From Alphaproteobacteria bacterium (GTDB taxonomy: Bacteria; Pseudomonadota; Alphaproteobacteria; Micropepsales; Micropepsaceae), in assembly GCA_016124385.1 (NCBI GenBank), contig WGNU01000002.1, forward strand, positions 1 to 64,000: DNA of 64,000 bases, given 5' to 3'. How positions within the stretch are numbered: the first letter of the stretch is position 1; every line of letters starts with the position of its first letter. The position numbers and the translations under genes were made by a program. A model generated the notes under the pieces. That model saw only the letters and a list, made by a program, of their open reading frames with translations, did no database searches and was not told the origin of the DNA. Positions 43,288-50,891 of this stretch are shown here, piece after piece.

Positions 43288-43950
43288 ATGGATTGGCTGT
43301 TCTTGATCATCAGCGGCGCCGTGATCGGCGTCGTGGTGGCCGCGCCGATCGGCCCGGTCAATTTGATCTGCATCCGCCGCACGCTGGCACACGGACCCTT
43401 AAGCGGGTTCCTGGCGGGGCTGGGCGCGGCGGCGGGCGACGGCGTCTTCGCGGCCGTGAGCGCGTTCGGTCTCACGGCCGTCAGCCAAATGGTCGAGGGC
43501 TATTCGACCGGGCTCGAGATCGCCGGCGGGCTCATCCTTCTGGGTTTCGGCTGGGTGACGTTTCAGGCGCGGCCCCAAATCGTGCTGCCGGACGAGGACG
43601 ATGCGACGCTCCCGCGTCTTCCGCTTCACCGCCATGTCGCGACGATCGCGTCGACCTTCGCGCTGACAGTCACCAACCCGGCGACGCTTGTCGGGTTCGC
43701 CGCGCTCTTCACCGGGCTCGGTTCAGTCGTCGGCGAGGACGCCCGGTTCATCGAGGCGGGCGTGCTGGTCGGCGCGGTGATCGCCGGCTCGGCCTTGTGG
43801 TGGTTCGCGCTGACGGCCTTCACCGGATTGCTGCATGGCCGGCTCGACAACGCCGTCATGCGACGCATTAACCAGGGCTCGGGCCTCCTGATCGGCACGT
43901 TCGGCCTCGTCGTGCTCAGCTATGTCGCCTATGGGCGCATCGTCGGCTGA
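43288..43950 (+). CDS. LysE/RhtB family exporter
   Basis: A 220-residue inner membrane protein with six predicted membrane segments. The N-terminal IGVVVAAPIGPVNLICIRRTL and GLGAAAGDGVFAAVSAFGL blocks are family-typical. LysE-type proteins export amino acids or similar metabolites. It begins five bases after the CoA ligase gene and probably belongs to the same operon. Confidence 0.88.
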   Translation: MDWLFLIISGAVIGVVVAAPIGPVNLICIRRTLAHGPLSGFLAGLGAAAGDGVFAAVSAFGLTAVSQMVEGYSTGLEIAGGLILLGFGWVTFQARPQIVLPDEDDATLPRLPLHRHVATIASTFALTVTNPATLVGFAALFTGLGSVVGEDARFIEAGVLVGAVIAGSALWWFALTAFTGLLHGRLDNAVMRRINQGSGLLIGTFGLVVLSYVAYGRIVG

Positions 43951-44013
43951 CGCTATCGCGACGCAACGTCATTTTCCGCTTGTGTCGGGTTGCCGGCAGC
44001 ATAATGATGCGTT

Positions 44014-44028
44014 CTGACAAAAAATCAG
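44014..44028. promoter_or_regulatory. 15-bp motif CTGAC-A6-TCAG (shared with 63332-63346)
   Basis: CTGACAAAAAATCAG, a short inverted repeat (CTGA/TCAG), lies 45 bp upstream of the small secreted protein gene. The identical 15-mer occurs just upstream of the tetR gene at the right end of the window. A second small hairpin CGCCA/TGGCG follows at 44030-44045. Confidence 0.45.
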
Positions 44029-44073
44029 TCGCCAGAAAAATGGCGCATAATCCTTTTGGAGGAGGCCTCTCGA

Positions 44074-44505
44074 ATGTCGCCGATCATACGTCTGCCCGTC
44101 GTCTCGGCGGGTCTCATCGTCCTCACGCTCGCGCTGGGCAGCGGTCCCGCCCTGGCCGGCCCGCCGTGGACCCAGGAAGAGTTCTTCACGAACCTTCAGT
44201 TCACGACCGTCATCAATAATCGCGAGCGCCTGGAGGATTGGTGGCAAAAGCAGCCGGCTTACCTGCAGCAGCGCATTCTCAATTCCGAAGAGCGCATGTG
44301 GTGGCCGATCATCCTCTGCAACTACTTCGGTTATAAGCCCGGCGCGGAAGCGCGCGCCTCGGCGGAGCAGTGCGAGAACAACATCCGCACCGACCATGAC
44401 CGCGGTCTGGAAGAGTGGACGCAGAACGGTGAGTATAAAGGCGCCAGCGAGTCCTGCCGCACCCGCAACCAGCGCGATCAGTACGGCCGCCTCGTCTGCG
44501 GTTAG
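44074..44505 (+). CDS. Small secreted protein of unknown function
   Basis: A 143-residue protein with a signal peptide (LIVLTLALGSGPALAG). The mature part begins PPWTQEEFF and has paired tryptophans (EDWWQKQ, MWWPIILCNYFGY) and four cysteines, including the C-terminal CRTRNQRDQYGRLVCG, so two periplasmic disulfides are possible. No named family is recognised. The ATG at 44074 follows GGAGGAGG; a TTG at 44056 is less likely. It carries the CTGAC-A6-TCAG motif upstream and ends convergently with an SDR gene. Confidence 0.72.
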   Translation: MSPIIRLPVVSAGLIVLTLALGSGPALAGPPWTQEEFFTNLQFTTVINNRERLEDWWQKQPAYLQQRILNSEERMWWPIILCNYFGYKPGAEARASAEQCENNIRTDHDRGLEEWTQNGEYKGASESCRTRNQRDQYGRLVCG

Positions 44506-45284
44506 AAGACGGCGTAGCCGCCGTCGATCACGAATGTGTCGCCGGAGTGATAGGCGGAGGCATCGCTGGTGAGATAAACCGCGATGCCGCCGAAATCCTC
44601 CGGACGGCCCCAGCGGCGGATCGGCACGCGCGCGATCACCTTCTCGGTAAAGACGGGAGAATCCTGCGCGCCCTGTGTCATGTCGGTTGCGATCCATCCC
44701 GGCGCCACGGAGTTCGCGCGAATGCCGTAGCGCGCGAGTTCGACCGCGATGCCACGCATCATGGCCAGCACGCCGCCCTTCGTTGCGCCGTAATGTTCGT
44801 TGCGGCCCGCGCCTTCGAGGCCCGCGAGGCTCGCGACGCCGACGAGCGAGCCGCCGGGATCGCCTTTTTCGGCACGGTCGATCATGTGGCGGGCCGCCTC
44901 GCGCAGCGTGAAGAGCGCGCCATCGAGATTGACGCTCATCACCTTGCGCAGCTTCTCGCCCGAGATATCGAGGAAAGATTTGGCGCCGACGTTGATTCCT
45001 GCGTTCGCGATGCAGGAATCGATGCGGCCCATTTCCTTGACCGCGCTCGCCATCGCATCGATCACGGCCTTCTCGTCACTGACGTCGACTTCGGCCGAGG
45101 CGACGGGCACGCCGTAGGCCTTCAGTTTCGTCACGGCGGCCGTGTTCTTGCCCGCGTTCGTGCCCCAGATCATGACGCCGCCGCCCGAGGCTGCGATCGC
45201 CTCGGCCATGCCGAGCCCGATGCCGCCATTGCCGCCAGAGATGAGGGCGACCTTGCCCGAGAGGTCGAAGGGCTTGTAGCTCAT
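44502..45284 (-). CDS. SDR family oxidoreductase
   Basis: A 260-residue short-chain dehydrogenase with SGGNGGIGLGMAEA (cofactor), IANAGI (NAG), VASLAG (Ser) and HYGATKGG (YxxxK). The C-terminal GRPEDFGGIAVYLTSDASAYHSGDTFVIDGG is typical of FabG-like enzymes. The substrate is not defined. The ATG at 45284 follows AAGGA; the open frame upstream is a shadow of the SRAP gene. It overlaps the secreted protein gene by four bases at the 3' ends. Confidence 0.91.
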   Translation of the reverse strand: MSYKPFDLSGKVALISGGNGGIGLGMAEAIAASGGGVMIWGTNAGKNTAAVTKLKAYGVPVASAEVDVSDEKAVIDAMASAVKEMGRIDSCIANAGINVGAKSFLDISGEKLRKVMSVNLDGALFTLREAARHMIDRAEKGDPGGSLVGVASLAGLEGAGRNEHYGATKGGVLAMMRGIAVELARYGIRANSVAPGWIATDMTQGAQDSPVFTEKVIARVPIRRWGRPEDFGGIAVYLTSDASAYHSGDTFVIDGGYAVF

Positions 45285-45386
45285 TGGAATTCCTTCCCGC
45301 CGCGTGTTTTGTTTATGGCGCGAGCCTAGCGCGCGGGCTCGGCTCGCAGCAAGCAAACGACGCCAAGCACCCCTTCCCGAGGTCCC

Positions 45387-46121
45387 ATGTGCGGACGCTA
45401 CGCAATCACCTTGCCCCCAGAGGCCATGCGCCAGCTCTTCGCGATCCGGGGGGGCATCCCCGCGTTCGCGCTCCGCTTCAACGCCGCGCCAACGATGGAC
45501 CTGCCGGTCGTCCGCATGGGCGATGTAGGGCGCGAGATCGCGCTGCTGCGCTGGGGGCTCGTTCCGTCCTGGGCGAAGTCGCTCGACGGCGGCAGTCTCC
45601 TCATCAACGCGCGCAGCGAGACGGCAGCCGAGAAGCCGAGCTTTCGCGGCGCCTTCGCGAGACGCCGCGCGCTCGTGCCGGCTAATGGGTTCTACGAATG
45701 GCAGGCGCGGGGGAAGGGGCCGAAGGTGCCGCATTTCGTCCATCGCCGCGACGGCGCGCCGATGGTCTTCGCCGCGCTTTGGGAACGCTGGGGTCCGCCC
45801 GAGGGCGGGGCGATCGAGACCTTCGCGATCCTCACCAGCGAGGCGAACAGCGATATCGCGGCGATCCATCACCGGATGCCGGTGATCCTTCCGCCCGAGC
45901 AATGGGATCTCTGGCTTTCGCCTTCAACCGCACTGGGTGCGCTCGAAGCGCTCCTCACGCCCGCGCCTTTGGGGCTCGTTTCGGCTTATCCGGTCTCGCT
46001 CCGGGTCAATTCGGTTGCCAACGATGATCCAGCGCTCCTCGCGCCCGCCGAGGCGCCGCCCGAAGGGGAGGCGCAAGCCGTGCCCGCGCCGCGGCGTCCC
46101 GGCCAACTTGACCTCTTCTGA
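45387..46121 (+). CDS. yedK: SOS response-associated peptidase (SRAP/HMCES family)
   Basis: A 244-residue SRAP protein. Catalytic Cys2 (MCGRYAI), Asn in NARSET, Glu in GFYEWQ and His in IHHRMPVIL are all present. YedK/HMCES forms a thiazolidine crosslink with abasic sites in single-stranded DNA and protects them. I saw no GTTC-N7-GTTC LexA box directly upstream. The C-terminal 30 residues (EAPPEGEAQAVPAPRRPGQLDLF) are a disordered tail. Confidence 0.93.
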   Translation: MCGRYAITLPPEAMRQLFAIRGGIPAFALRFNAAPTMDLPVVRMGDVGREIALLRWGLVPSWAKSLDGGSLLINARSETAAEKPSFRGAFARRRALVPANGFYEWQARGKGPKVPHFVHRRDGAPMVFAALWERWGPPEGGAIETFAILTSEANSDIAAIHHRMPVILPPEQWDLWLSPSTALGALEALLTPAPLGLVSAYPVSLRVNSVANDDPALLAPAEAPPEGEAQAVPAPRRPGQLDLF

Positions 46122-46204
46122 GCAGGACGCTTCTCTCCCCTTTCCCGGAATCAACAACGGAGCGATTGGTCGTCTCCTGCCGGATGGCAGGGCTTCCGCA
46201 CGAC

Positions 46205-47515
46205 ATGGGCCTAGAGCTCCTGATCATCCTTCTTCTTGTCCTGCTCAACGGGCTCTTCGTCATGGCGGAGATGGCCCTGGTGACAGCGAGGCGCGCCAAA
46301 TTGCAGGCAATGGCGCGCAAGCTGCCCGGCGCCCAGACAGCGCTCGACCTGCTCAATGATCCGGGCCGGTTTCTTTCCACCGTTCAGGTCGGCATCACAC
46401 TCCTCGGCGTCCTCGCGAGCGCCGTCGGCGGCGCAACACTTGCCCAGTCGATCGCAGGCGCGCTCGCCGACGTCACGGTTCTTGCGCCCTATGCCGACGC
46501 CGCGGGCATTGGCATCGTGGTCGTGGGAATTACGGTGACGACGCTGGTGTTGGGCGAGCTCGTACCCAAGCGGATCGCGCTCGGCAACGCGGAGCGCATC
46601 TCGGCGGCCTTGTCGCCGATGATGAGCCGCCTTTCGCGGCTGATGGGACCGGTCGTCGCGGCGCTGGGCTGGATGAGTTCGGGCGTTATCCGCCTTCTCG
46701 GCTTCGGGGCGGAGACGGTAGCGCGGGTCAGTGAAGAAGAGATCCGTCAGCTCGTGCGGGAGGGCGCGGATACGGGCGTCATCCTCGCGGTCGAACGCGA
46801 GCTCGTGGACCGTGTCTTCCGGCTGGGCGACAAGCTCGCGGATGACATCATGACGCCGCGCCCGCAGATGATTACGCTCGACGCCGAGGCGCCGGTGGAG
46901 GCGAACCTCAAGATCATCCGCGAGACCGGCTTCTCGCGCTATCCGGTGCAGCGGGGCGAGGAATGGATCGGCATCCTGCGGGCGAAGGATCTCGTCTTCC
47001 AGATCGGCTCGCCCAGCGTGACGGATCTCTTCGCAAAGATCCGCGGACCGCTCTTCGTGCCGGAGACGACGCCCGCGCTTTCCCTGCTCGACCAATTCAA
47101 GGAGGCGACCGTCCATATGGCGCTGGTCGTCGATGAATATGGCGACGTGAAGGGGCTCCTCACGCAGACCGATATCCTGGCGGCGATCGTCGGCGAGATC
47201 GCGGCGCAACGCACGAATGAACCGAGCTCCGTGCTGCGACGGGCCGACGGCACGCTACTGGTCGATGCGCTGCTGCCGGCCGATGAGCTGCGGGATCATC
47301 TCAACGTGAACGAGCTGCCGGGCGAGGAGGAGCACGATTTCAACACGGTGGCCGGCCTCATGCTCGCGCAGTTCGAGCACATTCCGCGCGAGGGCGAATC
47401 GTTCGATTGGCGCGGATTCCGTTTCGAGGTCGTCGACATGGACGGCCGGCGAATCGACAAGATCCTCATCACGCCGTTGCCGGCTGGCCCGGCCGACGGG
47501 TCCTCGGGCGAATAA
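46205..47515 (+). CDS. CNNM/CorC-type transporter (hemolysin family, CBS pair)
   Basis: A 436-residue membrane protein. The N-terminal DUF21 domain has four hydrophobic segments (GLELLIILLLVLLNGLFVMAEMALV onward) and the PKRIALGNAERIS motif. A CBS pair follows (MTPRPQMITLD, VVDEYGDVKGLLTQTDILAAIVGEI), then a C-terminal CorC_HlyC domain (EHDFNTVAGLMLAQFEHIP). Relatives export Mg2+/Co2+ or regulate ion levels. Starts at 46205 and 46184 are possible; neither has a strong ribosome site. Confidence 0.9.
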   Translation: MGLELLIILLLVLLNGLFVMAEMALVTARRAKLQAMARKLPGAQTALDLLNDPGRFLSTVQVGITLLGVLASAVGGATLAQSIAGALADVTVLAPYADAAGIGIVVVGITVTTLVLGELVPKRIALGNAERISAALSPMMSRLSRLMGPVVAALGWMSSGVIRLLGFGAETVARVSEEEIRQLVREGADTGVILAVERELVDRVFRLGDKLADDIMTPRPQMITLDAEAPVEANLKIIRETGFSRYPVQRGEEWIGILRAKDLVFQIGSPSVTDLFAKIRGPLFVPETTPALSLLDQFKEATVHMALVVDEYGDVKGLLTQTDILAAIVGEIAAQRTNEPSSVLRRADGTLLVDALLPADELRDHLNVNELPGEEEHDFNTVAGLMLAQFEHIPREGESFDWRGFRFEVVDMDGRRIDKILITPLPAGPADGSSGE

Positions 47516-47592
47516 CCGGGTATTTCTTCTGGACTTCGCCCAGGGCCGCGGGCAAAAGTGGCCGCCTTCCCCAACGGTCCAGGTCATACGTC

Positions 47593-48072
47593 ATGAGTTA
47601 CAAGGGCGTTGCCGCCATTCTCGCCGCTGTCGTTTCATTCGCGTTCGCAGCCCCGGCCGGGGCCGAGGAGGGCACTTTGCCGGACGAGCTGAGCCTTGAA
47701 GCCAATGCCGCCTATCTCGCCGCCAATGGCGCGAAAGAGGGCGTCCAGACGACGGCCACGGGCCTCCAGTACCGCGCGATTCGCGAGGGAACGGGCGCCC
47801 TTCCAGGGGCAACCAGCAACGTGACCGTTCACTATACGGGCACCCTGATCGACGGGTCGCAATTCGACAGCTCGCGGGGCGGGCCGCCCGTGAGTTTTCC
47901 CCTGAACCGGGTCATTCCCGGCTGGACCGAGGGGCTTCAGTTGATGCGCGAGGGCGGGGTGGCCGAACTCGTCATCCCGGCAAAGCTCGGCTACGGCTCG
48001 CAGGGCGCGGGCGGGGCGATCCCGCCCAATCAGGTCCTCGTCTTCGAAGTCGAGCTGATCAAGACCGACTGA
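47593..48072 (+). CDS. FKBP-type peptidyl-prolyl cis-trans isomerase, secreted
   Basis: A 159-residue protein with a signal peptide (ILAAVVSFAFAAPAGAE), a short linker and a complete FKBP domain: VTVHYTGTLIDGSQFDSS, PVSFPLNRVIPGWTEGLQLM, AELVIPAKLGYGSQGAGGAIPPNQVLVFEVELI. It would catalyse proline isomerisation in periplasmic folding. The ATG at 47593 has a weak ribosome site; the in-frame open region upstream is not coding. Confidence 0.92.
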   Translation: MSYKGVAAILAAVVSFAFAAPAGAEEGTLPDELSLEANAAYLAANGAKEGVQTTATGLQYRAIREGTGALPGATSNVTVHYTGTLIDGSQFDSSRGGPPVSFPLNRVIPGWTEGLQLMREGGVAELVIPAKLGYGSQGAGGAIPPNQVLVFEVELIKTD

Positions 48073-48171
48073 ACGGTTCATCTCGGGCGTGCGGCATTTT
48101 GTGCAACGCACAAGAAGCCGCCGCCTCAAAACCGCCTAAATCTCCCGATCTTAGCGCCGGCGACTGAACCG

Positions 48172-48191
48172 GAACGGTCATAAAACCGTTC
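48172..48191. promoter_or_regulatory. Inverted repeat GAACGGT-N6-ACCGTTC
   Basis: A perfect 7-bp-arm inverted repeat upstream of the glucan synthase gene. An outer pair ACTGAAC (48163-48169) and GTTCAGT (48199-48205) surrounds it, and the related palindrome TGAACGGTTCA lies at 48070-48080. The density of related half-sites suggests an operator region. Confidence 0.5.
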
Positions 48192-48202
48192 ATATGGCGT
48201 TC
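48188..48202 (+). promoter_or_regulatory. LexA-box-like direct repeat GTTC-N7-GTTC
   Basis: GTTC (48188-48191), seven bases (ATATGGC), GTTC (48199-48202) matches the alphaproteobacterial LexA consensus. It overlaps the inverted repeat at 48172-48191, so it may be a by-product of that structure. Confidence 0.35.
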
Positions 48203-48256
48203 AGTTGCTGCAGCGCAAGAAAGCGCTATGATGCTTTCGGGGGTCGAATTCACTCG

Positions 48257-50881
48257 ATGATGCGTAATTTCGTAGCGTTGGCGCTGGTGGCGGGCGCGTT
48301 GACTTTTGCCTGGGCGTGGCAAGACCAGCCCCTTCAAGCACCGGACTGGACCGGCCGCTTTCAGGGGATGTCCTATAACCCCTCCCATCTCTACACGGAC
48401 GAAGACCACGAGCAGATTAGCGAGGAGCGGCTGCGGGCCGATCTCGCGCAGCTCGCGGCCTACACGGACCGCGTGCGCACGTATTCCGTTTCGCGGGGGC
48501 TCGACCGCGTGCCCGCGATCGCCGGAGATTACGGTCTCAAAGTGTCGCTCGGCATCTGGATTGACGGCGATCGCGCGCATAATCATCGAGAGATCGACAC
48601 GGCGCTGCGACTCTTCCGCGCGCACCCGCACATCATCGACCGCGTATTCGTGGGCAACGAAACGGTCTTGCGCGCCGATCTGCCGGTCGAAGAACTCAAC
48701 GGCTATATCCGCCAGGTGAAACGCGCGGTTCAGAACCGGCGCATCGAGGTCAGCACCGGCGAGCCGTGGAACGTGTGGATCGCCACCCCCGAGCTCGGCC
48801 GCGACGTCGATTTCATCGGCGCACACATGCTGCCTTACTGGGAAGGCGTGTCGCTCGACCGCGCAATTCCGCACATCGCGCAGCGCATGGGCGAGTTACG
48901 CGACGCGTTCCCCGGCAAGCCGATCGTCATCGGTGAAGCGGGCTGGCCGTCGGAAGGCCGTATCCGCAAGGGTTCCGTGCCGTCGAAGGCCAATCAGGCC
49001 GCGTTCACGCGGCGATTCCTCGATTCGGCGAAAGAGCAGGGCTACGACTATTACGTGATCGAAGCCTACGACCAGCCCTGGAAGGCCGGACCGGAAGGCG
49101 CGGTCGGTGCCTATTGGGGCGTGTTCGACGCGGCGACCGAAGCCAAGTTCTCGCTCACCGGTATTGTGACGGCGCTACCCAACTGGGATTCACTGGCGAT
49201 TGCCTCGGTCATGATGATGCTGTTCGCGGCCGCGCTGCTCCTCTGGGCGACGCCGCATCTGCCGCTGCAAGGCGCGGTGTTCCTCACCGGCATCGTCGGC
49301 GCGATCTCGATGGCGCTCGTCGCGATCGTCCATGGTGCCGCGCTCGAATACGCGACGCTGTGGACCTATGCGGTCTTCGTCATCATCGTGCCGGTCGCGT
49401 TCCTCGCGATCACCGTCATCATCGGGGAGTGCGTCGAGCTTGCGCACTCGCTCTGGCGGACGCAGAGCGGGCGCACGCTCAATATCGGCGCCGCGCGGCA
49501 CAACCGGCCCAAAGTGTCGATCCATGTGCCGTGCTACAACGAGCCGCCGGCGATGGTCATCGAGACGCTCAACAAGCTGGCCGCGCTCGCCTACGAGAAT
49601 TTCGAAGTCATCGTGCTCGACAACAACACGCGCGATCCTGCGGTCTGGCGGCCGGTGGAAGACCATTGCGCGACGCTCGGCCCACGCTTCCGCTTCTTCC
49701 ACCTCGACGGCGTGAAGGGCTTCAAGGCCGGCGCGCTCAACGAGGCGCTCGCGCGCACTGCGCCCGATGCCTCGCTCGTCGCCGTCATCGACAGCGACTA
49801 TCAGGTCAGCCCGGAATGGCTGAACGTCGCCGTTCCCTATTTCGCCGACCCCAAGATCGCGCTCGTACAGGCGCCGCAGGATTACCGCGACGAGGGCGAG
49901 AGCCTCTTCAAGAGCATGTGCTATCAAGAATACACGGGCTTCTTCCGGATCGGGATGGTCGAGCGCGACGAGTACAACGCGATCATCCAGCACGGCACGA
50001 TGACGATCATGCGCAAGGAGACGATGCTCTCCCAGGGCGGATGGGCGCCGTGGTGCATCACGGAAGATTCCGAGCTTGGCCTGCGCCTCTTCGAGGAAGG
50101 CCACGAGGCCGTCTACATCAATTACAGCCTCGGCCGCGGCGTGATGCCGGACACGATCGCCGCCTTCAAGCTGCAGCGTCACCGCTGGGCCTATGGCGCG
50201 ATGCAGATTCTGAAGCGGCACTGGCGCGAGCTGTTCCTGGGCGGCTCGCGGCTGACGCTCGCGCAGCGCTATCATTTCGTCGCGGGCTGGCTGCCGTGGA
50301 TCGCGGACGGGCTGGCCGTGCTCTTCGTCGTCGGCGCGCTCTTCTGGACCGTCCTCATGACGGCGGCGCCGAAGCATTTCGACCTGCCGATGGCCTCGCT
50401 CGCGAGCGTCGCGCTCGGCCTCTTCTTCGTGAAGACGATGAAGACGCTGCTGATCTATCCTCAGCGCGTCAGCCGGCGCATGCGGCACGCCTGGATGGCC
50501 TCGGTCGCGGGGCTCGCGCTCTCGCACACGGTCGGCAAGGCGGTGCTCTCGGGCCTCTTCACCTCGTCGCAGCCCTTCAAGCGGACGCCCAAGCTCGAGG
50601 AAGGTGCGCCGCTCCGCACGATCCTGGCGGTGGCGTCCGAGGAACTCGCGATCTTCATCGCGCTCTGGGCGGCCGCGGTTGCGACCGCGCTCAATTGGGG
50701 TCTTGATGAACCGGTCGCAGTGATCTGGATCGCTATGCTCGCCGTGCAGTCGCTCCCTTACGCCTCGACGCTTGCAATGGCGTGGATCAGCGCGATGCCG
50801 GCGGCGGTCCGCCGCCCGGCCGCCGTCCCGGCCACGGGCGCAGCCGTGCCCGTCGTGCCGGCCGCACCGACACAGCTCTGA
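48257..50881 (+). CDS. GH17-GT2 fusion, beta-glucan synthase-like (NdvB/NdvC type)
   Basis: An 874-residue fusion. Residues about 30-300 form a GH17 domain (MSYNPSHLYTDEDHEQI, RTYSVSRGLDRVP) with acid/base Glu135 in FVGNETVL and nucleophile Glu227 in IVIGEAGWPSEG. After several membrane segments comes a processive GT2 domain: HVPCYNEPP, VLDNNTRDP, VIDSDYQV, TEDSELG and QRHRW (640-644). More membrane helices follow. This is the architecture I recall for Bradyrhizobium cyclic beta-1,3/1,6-glucan synthases. It would polymerise UDP-glucose at the inner membrane with the GH17 part outside. The ATG at 48257 or 48260 has a weak ribosome site. Confidence 0.87.
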   Translation: MMRNFVALALVAGALTFAWAWQDQPLQAPDWTGRFQGMSYNPSHLYTDEDHEQISEERLRADLAQLAAYTDRVRTYSVSRGLDRVPAIAGDYGLKVSLGIWIDGDRAHNHREIDTALRLFRAHPHIIDRVFVGNETVLRADLPVEELNGYIRQVKRAVQNRRIEVSTGEPWNVWIATPELGRDVDFIGAHMLPYWEGVSLDRAIPHIAQRMGELRDAFPGKPIVIGEAGWPSEGRIRKGSVPSKANQAAFTRRFLDSAKEQGYDYYVIEAYDQPWKAGPEGAVGAYWGVFDAATEAKFSLTGIVTALPNWDSLAIASVMMMLFAAALLLWATPHLPLQGAVFLTGIVGAISMALVAIVHGAALEYATLWTYAVFVIIVPVAFLAITVIIGECVELAHSLWRTQSGRTLNIGAARHNRPKVSIHVPCYNEPPAMVIETLNKLAALAYENFEVIVLDNNTRDPAVWRPVEDHCATLGPRFRFFHLDGVKGFKAGALNEALARTAPDASLVAVIDSDYQVSPEWLNVAVPYFADPKIALVQAPQDYRDEGESLFKSMCYQEYTGFFRIGMVERDEYNAIIQHGTMTIMRKETMLSQGGWAPWCITEDSELGLRLFEEGHEAVYINYSLGRGVMPDTIAAFKLQRHRWAYGAMQILKRHWRELFLGGSRLTLAQRYHFVAGWLPWIADGLAVLFVVGALFWTVLMTAAPKHFDLPMASLASVALGLFFVKTMKTLLIYPQRVSRRMRHAWMASVAGLALSHTVGKAVLSGLFTSSQPFKRTPKLEEGAPLRTILAVASEELAIFIALWAAAVATALNWGLDEPVAVIWIAMLAVQSLPYASTLAMAWISAMPAAVRRPAAVPATGAAVPVVPAAPTQL

Positions 50882-50891
50882 TTGGGGTTCT

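Noticed and set aside
45285-45386. LexA box in front of the SRAP gene
   Set aside because: No GTTC-N7-GTTC or close match in this interval.
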